DNA from: Triparma verrucosa
Lineage: Eukaryota; Sar; Bolidophyceae; Parmales; Triparmaceae
Reading direction: 5' to 3'
DNA length: 64,000 nucleotides
NCBI GenBank assembly: GCA_030267905.1
Contig: BRXX01000231.1
Location: forward strand, 1 to 64,000
In this document: positions 44,833-56,272 of the stretch, one piece after another
Position numbering within the stretch: the first letter of the stretch is position 1
Layout of the letters: the number at the start of each line of letters is the position of its first letter
The notes under the pieces: generated by a model
The model's database searches: none
What the model was told of the DNA's origin: nothing
Seen by the model: only the letters and a program-made list of their open reading frames with translations
Position numbers and translations under genes: made by a program

Positions 44833-47621
44833 TTACGCAACGTGCAAACTTTCGATTCGATCTCTTAATCCTCCGACAGCCTCAGCTTGCTCCGCACGTT
44901 GCCTGAGGTTGTCCATCTTTTCGAGAATCTTGGAAGCGTTCTCCATGACCTTCATAGCAGTTCGGAGCTCGTGTGCCGAGTCAACTCTCACCCAGCTATT
45001 GTATTCCTCCCTACTGGCGTCCCTCTCGAAGGCCACCTTCTTAATCTTTTCCCTCTTTCTTGCCTCCTTCGCCCTCAGAGTTTCGACCTCTTCTCGGGTG
45101 CCGATGGCGTCGCCTTCACTCTGCTTTACGAATTGGTAACCGAGCTTCCTCTCTAGCTTCAGGGTTTCGACTGCAGTTCGAAGCCTGCTAACCTCGCGGT
45201 GGGCCCCAGCAAGGGCCTGGTCGGCCTCGGGATCGAGGTACCGAGCCTTCGCCACCGAGAGCTTCTCCTCCACGCCCACGAGCTCCTTGTCGGCTTCGAC
45301 AACCCTAGCCTTGCTCTCGTTTACTCGTGCAATTGCCTTGTCTCTCCTCGCCCTCAGCTTGTCGTAGACGTTCTTAATCCCGTCGTTCTCTGGCGTGACG
45401 TCCAAGTCCTTGAGAGGCTTCGAAACTGAGAAATCCTCGTTTCCTCCGCCGATGGTTTTCTGCGGTTTTGACCCAACGTACTTAGCGAGCGAGGCGACCT
45501 TGCGGCTCTCATCCCTTCGTTTGCTCTCGGCCCGCGCGACAGCGACCTTGAGCTCCTCGTTCTCTCGTCGAAGATTGGCCAGGGCCTTGGCCTCCCTCTC
45601 GCACGCCCTCGCCAAGTCCACGTGGTCCAGGTATTTCTTGGCTCCCTCGAGGTCCTTCCTCCTCAGTTCGTCGGCCTTCGATTCCATCTCGTTGTATCTG
45701 TGCTGCTGCTTCTCTAGCTCCCTGACGGCGTCGTCCATCTCCTTCTTTTTCTGGACGAGGTCTCTCTTTCTCGCCTCGACTTCCTTCGCGACTTGCAACC
45801 TTCCTCCCTTGATCTCGCCCCTGCGTCCCTCGTCCGCGCGCCTCTTGGCCTTTTCCCACGCCTTCTTGGCCTTATTGAAGCCTTTCATGGCGAAATCTAC
45901 CGCCCCCTCGCTCCCTCTCTCCTCCTCCTCTCCTTCTACCATCTTGACGAGCCTCCCGTCGTCCCATCTAACATTAATTGCCCTGGCCCCACCGTTCTCT
46001 GTGTCCTCGGCGTTGCCCTCCTTCTTTTTCCTTCGCCTCTCCTCCTTCTTCTTGGCCTCTGCCTCCTGTAGCTTCACGTCGAAGGGCCTGGTCTTGGCGT
46101 TAGTTCCTCCAGCGCCCATCTTGTCCAGCCTCTTCTGAAGCCTTTCGTTTTCCATCTTGATTAGCCTGTCCTTGAACAACCTCTGCTTGGCGTTGAAGGG
46201 GACGAACTTGTACTTCTGTTTCTCTTGCTTGTACGTCGACTGGTATCCTCCTGTCGTCTTCGCCACGTCGATTATCTCCTTTCTCTTCGATTTGCTCATC
46301 GGGCTGCGGAGGCCGACGTCTCTTTTCTTCTTCGCGTGCTCGTGATTAGCATCGACACCGGGACGGGCTGGCATGTACATCTTGACTTGTATGTGCACTT
46401 CGCCCCTGGTCCTCTTCGGTTTGTTGCCTCTGTTCTCGAGCTCGAGCCATTTGTCGACGGAAACGGCAGGCGCCAAACCTCCGCCCTCCCCCACAAAGTC
46501 GTTCAAGGAGATCTTGCTCTGCCCCACAAAATTTTGCGTGCCGTCGACGCCTACGTCATAGACTCCGAAGAGCAGGTCCCCCTCCATCTCCCCCCCTTCC
46601 GGTGGCACGAGCTCCAGGCTAAACTTGCCCTTCTCGAAAACTGGCTCCCTCGTATCGTGCTGACAGTCGGTAATGTGAATGACCGTCTTGCACCTGAGCA
46701 TGACGTTGTCGCCCTTTCCCTCGACGTAGAGCACCTTCACCAGCGGGTTGCAGACTTCAACCAGGTCTCCCGGCAGGCCCTGCGCCGAAAGCACGTTGCC
46801 TTGGATCAGGGCGCAGCCCTCATCGCCCGCGAGGCGGACTGCGGTCGAGAGAGGAGTCCGGACGTTGGAGTGGTGGGAGCGCGCCGGGGAGCCGAGGATC
46901 TTCTCCGCCTCGGGTATTTCGACGTCAAGGCTTGTGACCTCCTGCAGGGTCTTGGTGAATCCCTTCAAGAAGCCCATGGCCCCTCCGGCCTCGTTGAGGG
47001 GAGAAGGAGGGGAGTTGGCCCTGATGACGACCTCAGGGTGCTGCGATTCGTACTCGTGGGTCATGGTGGCCTTCGCTTCTTCCATGTCCTCCAGCTCCCT
47101 CTCCCGCTCGTAGTCCTGCTTCTCCAAGAAGGCCATGAGCCACTCTTCCTGGTCAGACTGCTCCTGCTGAAACTTTTCTATGTTGATCTCCTCTAGGACC
47201 TTCTCCAGCTGGGACGTCAGCACGGCAGCCGAGTTGCTGGACTGCATGATCGGGTTGCGATGATCGGCGTCCACGCCCTCAGTGTACTCGCTGTTCGTGG
47301 CCAGGATCTCCGCGTCGCTGTCCTCCGAGCCGTCCTCCTCTTCCTCCTGGAGGAACTCCACCGCAGTGGGGTTCAGGAGGTTGTCCATCTCGATCTCCTC
47401 GACGTCGCCGTCGTCATACGTAACCTCGCCGGCGTCGTCGGACAGCTTCGTCAGCCTTCCGGAGTACCATTCTGGGCGGGAGGGGGTGGGTTATTTTAAT
47501 TTGGGGTTAATTTTGGTTTGCTTGCGATTATGAATGTCGAAGGGGATAGGGGAGGGAGCAGCAGCAGGAGCTCACCTTCGTCCGCCGCCCACCAGACCCT
47601 GCAGCGGTCCCCTACTTTCAT
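44833..47621 (-). CDS. Tudor-like, C2-like and coiled-coil protein (894 aa)
   Basis: Exon 1 (47621-47576) encodes MKVGDRCRVWWAADE and exon 2 (47471-44833) continues EWYSGRLTKL, together 895 codons. The first 40 residues (V-G-D-x-C-x-V-W...W-Y-S-G-x-L...V-x-Y-D-D-G-D-V-E) read as a Tudor/SGF29-like chromatin or protein-reader fold. Around residues 230-390 lies a C2-like domain (GNVLSAQGLPGDLVEV, FVGQSKISLNDF). The second half is a long heptad-rich, Lys/Glu-rich coiled coil. The combination suggests a cytoskeletal, basal-body or vesicle-tether protein; I know no exact match. An upstream open stretch leaves a longer N-terminus possible. Confidence 0.72.
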
Positions 47622-48312
47622 GGTCGGGATGGCCTGTTGCGTGCGGGTTTTCCTTTCCTTGTCTTGCTTCTGGGCCGCTTTGATCGCAAGGGCAGTTTTA
47701 AGTAAGCAGGAGGAGTTGGGATTATCGAAGACAGAGGTCGTGGGGGGTGAGTGCCTGGCCAGTGGGCTGTGTCGAGGTTTTCTTCAGTCTCTTCTTAGTG
47801 TCGACGAGAGCTGAGTTTTCGGTCAAAGTTATTGAAAATCCCTCAAATTCACACTCAAAATAGTCTGGAACGAGTTCAAAATCAGCATCTCACAGAAACG
47901 CTTGTCTTTTCCGATTGAATAAAAGAGTCGTATCGTATGACAAATAATGTTAGTAACTAACGAAAACGCAGTGTTGATTATCCGATCGCTGTTGGTGCTG
48001 AGGAGGCTCTCTCTACTTCGAAGAGTCTCCGCCATGTTTAGATTTTTGCTGCCTCAAAGTTCATCGAACTCGTTCTTGTTATAAAGGTCCTTTACGCATT
48101 CTTGTCGAACGATGAAGGATCCCTCCTCGACGCGACCGGAACATTCGACGCTGCGTTGTGATCAGGCTTAGGAGCCTCTTGATTGACGATTTGGGCCAAA
48201 TCGATTTGGCGGAGGGATAGAGATATAAAGAGATATATAAAGGCCGAATCCCCCAACTATTCGAATTCTGACACCGCCCATCGTCGTCGTTGTTCCCCCT
48301 CCCAATCCGCAG
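47622..48312. other. Intergenic region with unresolved RPN1 start
   Basis: This 691-bp region lies between the divergent coiled-coil and RPN1 genes. It must hold the RPN1 start, but no ATG exon with a good donor in phase is visible. A 68-aa minus-strand frame (47829-48035) has no recognisable feature. Confidence 0.4.
48224..48241 (+). promoter_or_regulatory. Possible TATA elements upstream of RPN1
   Basis: Two TATA-like motifs, TATAAAG and ATATATAAAG, lie 70-90 bp before the first supported RPN1 exon. Position and strand fit a core promoter, but this leaves no room for an upstream ATG exon, so the assignment is uncertain. Confidence 0.3.
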
Positions 48313-51181
48313 AGCGAACCGCCGAAGTCGGCCAAGAAGGAGAAGTCCAAGAAGGATGAGAAGAATGATGAGCCTCAGTTGTCGGAGGAGGACAAGCTGC
48401 TCCAGTCTACCCTCCACGATTCCGTAGACATTCTGTGCAGCCCCGAGACCAAGTCCGACATCGCCGGGCGGGCGCTGTCCACGATCGCCAACGAGGTCAA
48501 GTCCTCCACCGGGAGCATGACCTCCGTGCCCAAGCCTTTGAAATTCCTGAAGCCCAAGTACGACGACCTGATCAAACTCTACAACAAGATGGACGACAAG
48601 GACCCGAACAAGGTCGACGCGGGGAGGCTCGTCAGCGCCCTCAGCATGACCATGGGGGAGGAGGGCTCTGTCCTACGCATCAGGCTCGAGGTGCAGACCC
48701 TCGAGAAGAAGGCTGACCACGAGGCCCTCTCGTCCTGGGGCCACGAGTACGTCCGCTCTTTGACCGGTTCTGTTGGAGTGGAGTGGGGAAAGAGGTGAGT
48801 CTGAGCCTGAGCCTGAGTCTGAGTCGTCAGTTGATCAACAAATGCTCACACACACACCTCACAGAGTCGAGGAAGCCAAACCCACCGACGACCTCACACC
48901 TCTCGTCGAGGAGATGGTCGAATACTACCTTAGCAAGTCCGGAGAGTCGGCTGCCGTGGACCTCTTAGTTGAAACGGGTGGAGTAGGCTCCCTTGAGAAG
49001 ATGCTCGAGGGCAAGAACGTTGACAACATCAACCGCCTCACCCTGTACCTCATCAAAACTTCCGACTACATCGATGACCCGGAGAGGTCCGAGATTCTCG
49101 GGACGGCGGAGAGGCTCTTTGAGAAGGAGAAGCTTTACAATGATAGTCTTAGGGTTGCGTTGAAGAGGGGGGCGGGTGAGGAAAGGGTCAAGGAACTCTT
49201 CGAGAAGGCGGCGGAGGACACCACCCTCTGCAAGCAGATGGCGTGCCTCCTGGGGCGCGAGAGGTACAACTTTGACGCCGAGGACGTCCTGAGCGACAAG
49301 TTCGACGACGATCTTAAGGAGACGCTCAACAATCTCATCGGAAACGAGAACAAGTCGGAGTTTTTCCTGAATTTGGGGAGAGGTGAGAGACTGCGAGGAG
49401 CGAACGATGACAATGAGGAGCTGCAGTATCTAACCCAATCTTATTGCTTCGCTCCCTCCCCCCTCCCTGTACTCGTCGCAGATCTTGACGTGGTGGAAGC
49501 CAAGACCCCAGAGGACATTTACAAGAGCCACCTGAGCGAGACGGCTGGCTTCAAGCGTGGCTCGGAGAAGGTCCAGGTGGACTCGGCCCGCGGCAACCTC
49601 GCCTCCACCTTCGTCAACGGCCTGGTCAATGCCGGTTTCTGCTCCGATAAACTCCTCACTGTGGAGGACGCGGATTGGCTTTACAAGAACAAGGAGCACG
49701 GAATGTTGAGCGCTACGGCTAGTATTGGATCTATTATGATGTGGAATGTTGAGGAGGGCCTGACCACCATCGACAAGTACCTCTACTCCAACGAGGAGAT
49801 GGTCAAGGCCGGAGCCTGTTTGGGCGTCGGAATTTTGTGCAGCGGAGTCAGGAACGAGGCCGACCCCGCCATGGCCCTGCTCCAGGAGCACTGCGAGGGG
49901 TCCAACGGCGTCATGAGGAACGCGAGCGTGGAGGGATTGGGTATCGCCTACGCCGGGTCGGGGAGGGAGGAGGTCGGGGACATCCTCAAGGCCGTCATAG
50001 AGGACGATAAGGCGGACATGACGCTAGTTGGCCTCGCCGGTCTGTCTCTTGGTCAGGTCTTCGTCAAGGGCCTGGAGGGGGCCGAGGAGGCAGGCGCATG
50101 CATCGTGCAGAAGCTCATGGAGGCCAGCGACAACGACCTCGACAACGCTCACGCCAAGCTCCTCTGCCTCGGCCTCGGCCTCCTCTTCCTCGGGAAGGGA
50201 GCCCAGGCCGACGCCATGATCGAGGCGTGCAAGACGATTGAGCACAAGATCGGCAAGTTCGCCATCAACACCCTCAGCTCCTGCGCCTACGCAGGCTCGG
50301 GGAACGTCCTCAAGGTCCAGGAGATGCTTCACGAGTGCGCTGAACACATCGAGGAGGGAGAGAACGCAGCACACCAGGCGGTGGCGGCGATCGGAGTGGC
50401 TCTCATCACCATGGGGGAGGAGGTCGGGTCGGAGATGGCTCTGAGGGCCTTCGACCACCTGCTCCATTACTGCGAGCTCCCTATTAAGCGCGCCGTGCCC
50501 TTGGCGCTGGCTTTATCGAACGTCTCCACCGCCGACTACACCATCATCGACCAGCTCTCCCGCCTTTCGCACCACGAGGACGAGCAGATCTCTCAAAACG
50601 CCATCATCGGCCTCGGCATCGTGTCCGCCGGAACGAACAACTCCCGCGTGGCCGGTCTGCTCCGCGGCCTCAGCGATTTCTACAACAAGGAGCCCGGGCA
50701 CATGTTCTGCGTCCGCGTCGCTCAGGGTTTCCTGCACCTCGGGAAGGGTTTGATTGGTATCAACCCTTTGCACAGCGACGGTCTGCTTATGAATGGGCCC
50801 GCCGTGGGCGGTATTCTGGCCGTTATCTACTCCTGCATCGACATGAAGGCGACCCTGCTGGACAAGACGCACTACATTCTTTTTTACCTCACCAGCGCGA
50901 TGAACCCGAGGATGCTCGTCACCGTCGACGAAGAGATGGAGTGGAAGCCCACGACTGTTAGGGTCGGCCAGAGGGTCGACACTGTCGGAGCCCCAGGAAA
51001 GCCCAAGACCATCACCGGCTTCCAGACCCACACCTCTCCCGTGCTGTTGAGTGTCAAGGAAAGAGCAGAGCTCGGCACTGAAGAGTTCCTGCAGGTCTCG
51101 AGCGTGTTGGAGGGCATCGTGATAGTGAAACCTAACCCGGAATGGGAGGAAAGCAAGGAGGAGGAAGACAAGAAGAAATGA
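48313..51181 (+). CDS. RPN1: 26S proteasome regulatory subunit RPN1 (PSMD2), start unresolved
   Basis: Supported exons are 48313-48794, 48865-49382 and 49482-51181; 900 codons, in phase. The N-terminal Lys-rich stretch and ALSMTMGEEG...SWGHEYVRSLTG are typical of RPN1. So are the proteasome/cyclosome repeats (NASVEGLGIAYAGSGREEV, DLDNAHAKLLCLGLGLLFLGKG, NAIIGLGIVSAGTNNSRVAG) and the C-terminal PVLLSVKERAELGTEEF. RPN1 sits in the base of the 19S particle and docks ubiquitin shuttles and Ubp6. The acceptor CCGCAG at 48312 precedes the first exon in phase 0, but the initiator exon was not found. Intron 1 is rich in GAGTCTGAGCCT direct repeats. Intron 2 is a 99-nt introner that is in frame and has no stop. 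Confidence 0.92.
49383..49481 (+). mobile_element. Introner-like element, group A (99 nt, in frame, stop-free)
   Basis: It begins GTGAGAGACTGCGAGGAGCG then AACGATGAC, has branch ATCTAACCC followed by TTGCTTCGCTCC, and ends GTACTCGTCGCAG. The 5' CTGCGAGGAGCGAA and the 3' TTCGCTC...TCGTCGCAG are inverted counterparts. At 33 codons without a stop, retention would add 33 residues to RPN1 rather than truncate it. Confidence 0.75.
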
Positions 51182-51378
51182 GAGGGAAAAAGGAAGGGGG
51201 CAATAGGGAGCTAAAATATAACGCGGTGAAAACTTGTTAACGTAAATCTTCCTCTTACTTTATTCCCTTTTGGGGGGTTTCCTTCCCCCCCTCCCCCCAC
51301 CTTAAGCAGGTGTGCCACAATGCTAAAGACTCAACTGTTGAATCTTGACAATTAGCTCAAATTCACGCGATCCCTTAC

Positions 51379-52397
51379 TTAGGCGCAAGTGTCACCGAAG
51401 TCTTCCTCGGCTTCCAAAAACCATAGCGGACATCCCGAGTAAAGGGATGAACAGTAAACCTCCGCGATCACCACGGTCGCCATAAGATCGAAGCCGAACT
51501 TCATGTAGAGCTTGTCGATGGTGCCTCCGAGCTCGTAGCTGAGCATGAGCTCGACCGCCGCAATCTCTAAAGGAATAATAAGACCAGTTCCGACCTCGTC
51601 GGCTTCACCGGCCTCGATCTTATAGTCGAAGAGATCGTTACTTACTAGCTCGTCCTCGATGTGGAAGTTGATGTTCATCGGCTCGTCGCAAACATTGAGT
51701 TCCAAGTCCATGTTGATGGTGTCAACATGAAAGGGAGGATCATCGTCCGTGCCGTTGGTCGAAATGTCGACGGTGCAGTGAGCGGTGCCACCAAGTTCAG
51801 TGTCCTCGCAAGAGCAGACGTCGGGGATAAACTCAACCATCTGTTCGCACACGCCAGCAGCGCCGACCTTGGCGGCGGTGCCGTTTACGGGAACAAATTG
51901 GAAGCTTCTAGCCATTTCCTTCCAGGACTCCAAGGAGATGGCCTCCTTTTTCTCCGAGATTTCTTCCGATGAACAGTCGAGAGAGTCACCAACCAGCTCC
52001 CAGGTTTCGAAATCAGTGTCGCTGCACTGCCAGGCTTCAGTGTTGTCGGAACCGTCATGGTCGCTGGCGCAGCGAACAACGCAGGTGGCACCGCCGGCAA
52101 CTCCAAAAGAGTCAGTGCACTCAGGGGAAGCAACCTCGTCGATGCGTTTGGGGCACCCGTTGCGCCCATTGTCGCATCTGGTGTCAGTGCCAACTTCCGG
52201 GATGGACCACCTGAGAGGAGGGTAGAATTTTGAGGGTTAGTTGCCGTGACAACAAGAATTCGGGGTTAGTTGCGTGACAACAAGAATTCCCGAGAGAGGA
52301 GAAAAACAAAAGAATAATCTTACATGGGGTACGAACAGAACCCGGATTTTGCCGCATGTGCGAGAGGGAGTGAAGTGATTAGAAGAAGAAGCTTCAT
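51379..52397 (-). CDS. Secreted Cys-rich protein of unknown function (301 aa)
   Basis: Exon 1 (52397-52324) encodes a classic signal peptide (MKLLLLITSLPLAHAA); exon 2 (52210-51379) continues after a phase-2 intron. The mature first half holds spaced cysteines (RCDNGRNGCPKR, ECTDSFGVAGGATCVVRC, WQCSDTD) in a pattern reminiscent of complement-control or sushi-like modules. The second half is a beta-rich domain with paired cysteines (VCSCEDTELGGTAHC) and N-glycosylation-type sites (NGT). No family is recognised. The start codon lies only about 110 bp from the divergent TMEM181-like gene. Confidence 0.7.
52234..52292. repeat. Direct repeat inside an intron
   Basis: Two adjacent copies of a unit of about 29 bp (GGTTAGTTGC-GTGACAACAA, then GAATTC) lie in the intron 52211-52323 of the secreted-protein gene. 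They duplicate a GTTAG motif, and on the gene strand each copy offers a CTAAC branch-like site. Confidence 0.85.
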
Positions 52398-52507
52398 GCT
52401 AGGAATGGACTAGATTTTAGATGAATTTGGAAAAAAATCTTTTTCGGTTCCAACAGCTGAGCAAGGCCATTAAAGGCCACCTCTGGAACACATCCATAGC
52501 TGCAGCT

Positions 52508-54144
52508 ATGGACTTGAACGGGGCTTTTGAAGGCAGTGGGCCACCTAGCAAGACACGAATCGATGTTTTCAACTCAAAGCGCAGTCTGACGGCCTTGTTT
52601 ATCGCCTACATTTTGGCGTTTGCCTTGCTCTGCGGCCTCGGATCCACTGGACCAGAAGTGTTTAACCGTGTTGCGGCGAAGAGCAAAGACGGGGATTCCT
52701 CGGCCAAGTACTGGACATTGCTTAATCCGGGCTGCGAGGTTGGCGACTGCAAGTTCAGTTACGATATCCCCATCATACACATGATCCCCGAGATGCAGCT
52801 GATCTATATGAAGGTTCAGGTTCAGCGTCCCACTGGAACGGCTGCCCTGTCCGCTGGTGTGCTCACAACCACCAGCGTCATTGGCTGCGATCGCGAGCAC
52901 TGCGGCCCTGGTGGGTTGAACTTCGACGGCGAGCAGGTTCGCGACGAATCTGACTCTACTTCAGTCGAGTGGGACGCAGAGGAGACATGGTCCAAGAACT
53001 TTTCCCTATTCACCACGGACCCTGACCCCATCACCTACAACCAGTACAATGTAAGAAGCAAGTGGGGAGTGCGTCAATTCCGCGTGAAAGCAACGCGATT
53101 CTAATTCCAACACAGGTCTCGGTGGTGCTCACCGACACAAGTGGAAAAGCGGCCTACTACTCGGAGGGCGGCGATCCGAAGCTCGCAGCCAAGGCAGACA
53201 TGGTGTTCGTCAACCCTGACTTCACCTGGTGGGTCATGGGTTGGAAGATCGTTTTCCTCGTCGGAACTGTTATCGTTATGTTCAGCCCTATCACCAAGTT
53301 TAACGGTGCTTTCGCTGGTTTCTTCGTGCAGCAGAGCAATGTGAAGCTGAAGGACTGGAGCCTCATCCAGACCTGGATCGGTGCGCTGCTCGTCTTGTTG
53401 CTTTTTTTCAACGACCCCTTCTTCCCGCTGCAGTTCGGTGACGGCGTCAGTCCTGGTGTGAAGCAGTTCCTCGTCATGCAGTCCATCGTCTTCGTGGCGC
53501 TCTTTGTCAGCATGATGCTCTGCTTCATGTTGGTTTCCACAGGCACAATCATTCGCAGCAACAAGGACCAATTCATGGGAGAGTCTGCGGCCAGCCACAA
53601 ATTGCGCAGCAACACCATCATCGCGAAGGTCGGCCTGTGTTCGCTGATCTTCGCCTTTTTGTTCTTCTACTACGTCATCGCACGAATGTACAACACGGGT
53701 TCGCCCCAGTACAACGATTTCTCCGAGGAGCAGGCATACATGAGCTTCGAAATTATTCTGATTTTGTGCATGGTTGTCTTCTCGCTGTGGTACATCGTCA
53801 GCGTTTGCAGGTGCATCATGAACGTGCAGATGATAGAGCGAGGGTACTTAGCGCTTCTGGTCATCACCGTCATTCTCGCTATCTTGATGGTAGTCGGAGT
53901 CTCCATCGGGGCGCTCTTTGTTTTGCCTCAGACATCCTTCAAGTGGATGTTCTTCTATGGCAGCTGCAACGTCACCGTGTGGGTCCTTGGCTGGGCGTTT
54001 GCCCACGCCGCAGAGGAAGATGACGCTGAAAGCTCGTGGGCGATGGATTCCGTGGGCAAAGAAGGTGCGGGTTACTCCTCGCTGTTGGGCGGAGAAGAGC
54101 CGCTTGGGGGTGGTGCGGAGGGGCTCTTGAGTGCGGATATATAA
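52508..54144 (+). CDS. TMEM181/Wntless-like seven-transmembrane protein (523 aa)
   Basis: Exons are 52508-53050 and 53116-54144, in phase. An N-terminal membrane segment (LTALFIAYILAFALLCGLG) is followed by a luminal beta-rich domain of about 150 residues. Seven C-terminal membrane helices follow (WWVMGWKIVFLVGTVIV, FLVMQSIVFVALFVSMMLCF, FFYYVIARMY and others). The order matches TMEM181 and the GPR107/Wntless superfamily, whose members sort cargo in the Golgi and endosomes. FNGAFAGFFVQQS and DWSLIQTWIGALLVLLLFFNDP are typical of its first helices. An ATG at 52421 would add 29 residues but leaves only 23 bp to the divergent gene, so the Met at 52508 is preferred. The C-terminus is short and acidic. 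Confidence 0.8.
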
Positions 54145-54331
54145 TGATTTAGAGGATTTAGGATTTAGTTTTGGATTTAGAATTTAGGTCTTTCAATATT
54201 ATTTTTGGGTTTTCTGCTGATGTCAACAAGGACTTTCCCTGCAGCTCTTGAGAATGAGCAGCATAAAAAACAAGATTGTCTCAGCAGCCAACTCGAACAC
54301 ACGCGCGCACACACACACATACACAATCGTC

Positions 54332-55331
54332 ATGAAAGTTCAGTATACATACTGCGCACTCTCGCTCGCCTTTTCGTCGACTGTTGAAAGTTTCACCACT
54401 ATTTTAGCTCCGTTCGGAACACGGCACAGGAGTGCCTTTGCGAAGTCCTCCACTGCTATTGACGCAACGGCTGTATTCTTCGGCACATCAACAGGAAATA
54501 CTGAAGAAGTAGCTGACCTTCTGGTACGTTGCGGCAACGTTATCGTCGTAATCATCCTGCATGGAGCAAAGACAAGAGTTGCACTTGAGCGCAGGTGCAG
54601 AAGCACGACCAAGACCTACCTGATTTGATCGACTAACGTGCCTCCGCTCCCTCGTGCAGGTTGCCAAGCTCAACGAACTCGGACACGAGGCCCCTGAACC
54701 CATCTGTGTGGATGGAGTCGTCGGAGATCTCAAGACCGAATTTTCCAAATATGATGCTCTGATTGTAGGCACCCCTACGTGGAACACTGGCGCTGACACT
54801 GAAAGGAGCGGCACGGCATGGGACGAGGTGTATTACGGTGAGCTTGGTGATCTTGATCTCAGCGGCAAGAACGTTGCCGTGTTCGGGTTGGGTGACCAGA
54901 TCAGCTATGGAGAAAACTACGCTGATGCCACTGGAGAGCTACACGAGGTTTTTTCCAAGCTCGGCTGCAAGATTTTTGGAGCCACTGAGATAGACGATTC
55001 GTACGAGCACGAGGCCTCGAAGGCAATCAAGGACGGAAAGTTTTGCGGCCTCCTTTGCGACCAGGTGAACCAGGACGACCTCTCCGAGGACAGGGTTGAC
55101 AAGTGGGTGAAGCAGCTTGTGTCGGAAGGATTCATGAGCGGCGGAGGCGCTGCTGCGGCTCCTGCTGCGTCTGCTCCCGAGCCTGTGGAGGCAATTGAGG
55201 CCCCTCCTGCTTCCAAGCCCGCTGTGGAGGTGATTCACTCGCGTGATGGGTGGGTAGGACACGACAATGGGGAGAGCACCTTGTGGGTTAACAGTGAGAA
55301 TAGGAGGGAGAGTTACTTGACGAAGAACTGA
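54332..55331 (+). CDS. fld: Flavodoxin, probably plastid-targeted (287 aa)
   Basis: Exon 1 (54332-54523) and exon 2 (54660-55331) join in phase 0 within the FMN-phosphate loop (TGNTEEVADLL then VAKLNE). The flavodoxin fold is complete: FFGTSTGNTEEVA binds the FMN phosphate, GTPTWNTGAD and GLGDQISYGENYAD form the isoalloxazine loops, and WDEVYYGEL and FCGLLCDQVNQDDL follow. Flavodoxin replaces ferredoxin as electron carrier from photosystem I when iron is short. The leader (ALSLAFSSTVESFTTIL) is a signal peptide followed by a Ser/Phe site and a basic stretch, as in bipartite plastid targeting of secondary algae. An Ala/Pro-rich extension of about 60 residues at the C-terminus is unusual for the family. 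A short CA tract lies in the leader DNA. Confidence 0.92.
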
Positions 55332-55402
55332 ACTGAAGTGACTTGAGCTCAAGGCTTAAGAAACGTTTGGGGTTATTTTTGGAATAAGAATTGTAATGTG
55401 GA

Positions 55403-56272
55403 TTATTTTCTTCGCTTCATCAAACTCAAACCCCCAATCGCCCCGATAACGAGCAGAGACGTCATCATCAACATCGATCCCACTCCGAAAGTCTGCTTGC
55501 CAAGTGTAGGCTCTCCGAATTCTTCCTCGACAATCAATCCTTCCTCCTCGACCTCCTCCTCGACCTGCACTTCAAGGACCTTGAAGGCGTTGGCTTCCGA
55601 ATCGAACTCCATCTTTGACCCGTCTTTGAGGGTCAAAATGGCGCCAGCAAGGTGCGTTCCCTCGGGAATGACGTCGTCCAAAACTGTCTGAACCTCGACG
55701 TCGCTGACCTCCTTGGTCACTTTCGCGCTCTTTGCTGTGGGACTGAAGTTCCTCGCCAAGATGCTGTCGCTGTCCCTTCTCTCGAACATAGACTTAGCCC
55801 GGCGAAAGGCAGTTGGTGAGCCTGCAGGCATATTTACTTTGCTGGGAGAGGGCGCAGCGGGAGCGGGCAGGGCAGGGCTATTCTCTTTCTTCTCCTCCTC
55901 GATCTGGTATTGCTCGATGGCTTTCTTAACCGCAGGGGTGGTGAGGGCTCCACGCTGGGCCTCTAGGCGCTTCACCCTAGTCTCGCAAAACTTGGCATAA
56001 TTTTGAGTTCCCTCCAACTGCGATCGCGGGGTTGTTAGGATAAGTGGGGCGATGTAGTTATAAAAAGATGGTAGTTTCTCACCTTCTTTTTGTATGCAGC
56101 GGCTTTGAGTTGCTGGAATCTGTTGGGGAAAGCAAGAGAAAGTTGTTGGGGTTGGATTAATAACATTGGCAGATTAAGGGGCTTGTGGGGCGACTTACGC
56201 GATGTTTTTGGTCAAAGCTTTGTTTATGTTAAGCGCGCGCAGGACCCGTGTTTCTTCGTCCTGTGAATCCAT
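55403..56272 (-). CDS. Predicted tail-anchored membrane protein (241 aa)
   Basis: Exons are 56272-56199, 56119-56083 and 56017-55403 (74, 37 and 615 nt), joined by 79- and 65-nt introns; 242 codons. The N-terminal 90 residues are helical and charged (FQQLKAAAYKKK, YAKFCETRVKRLE), and the middle is Ala/Pro-rich and then acidic. A single hydrophobic segment (SMLMMTSLLVIGAIGGLSL) precedes the basic end MKRRK, the layout of a tail-anchored protein of ER or outer organelle membranes. No family is recognised. The gene ends 71 bp from flavodoxin, tail to tail. Confidence 0.7.

Noticed and set aside
47829..48035. Minus-strand 68-codon frame between the coiled-coil gene and RPN1
   Set aside because: No recognisable motif, AT-rich, and it overlaps the likely RPN1 upstream region.
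48795..48864. RPN1 intron 1 as an introner
   Set aside because: Its direct repeats (GAGTCTGAGCCT) are unrelated to either introner group.
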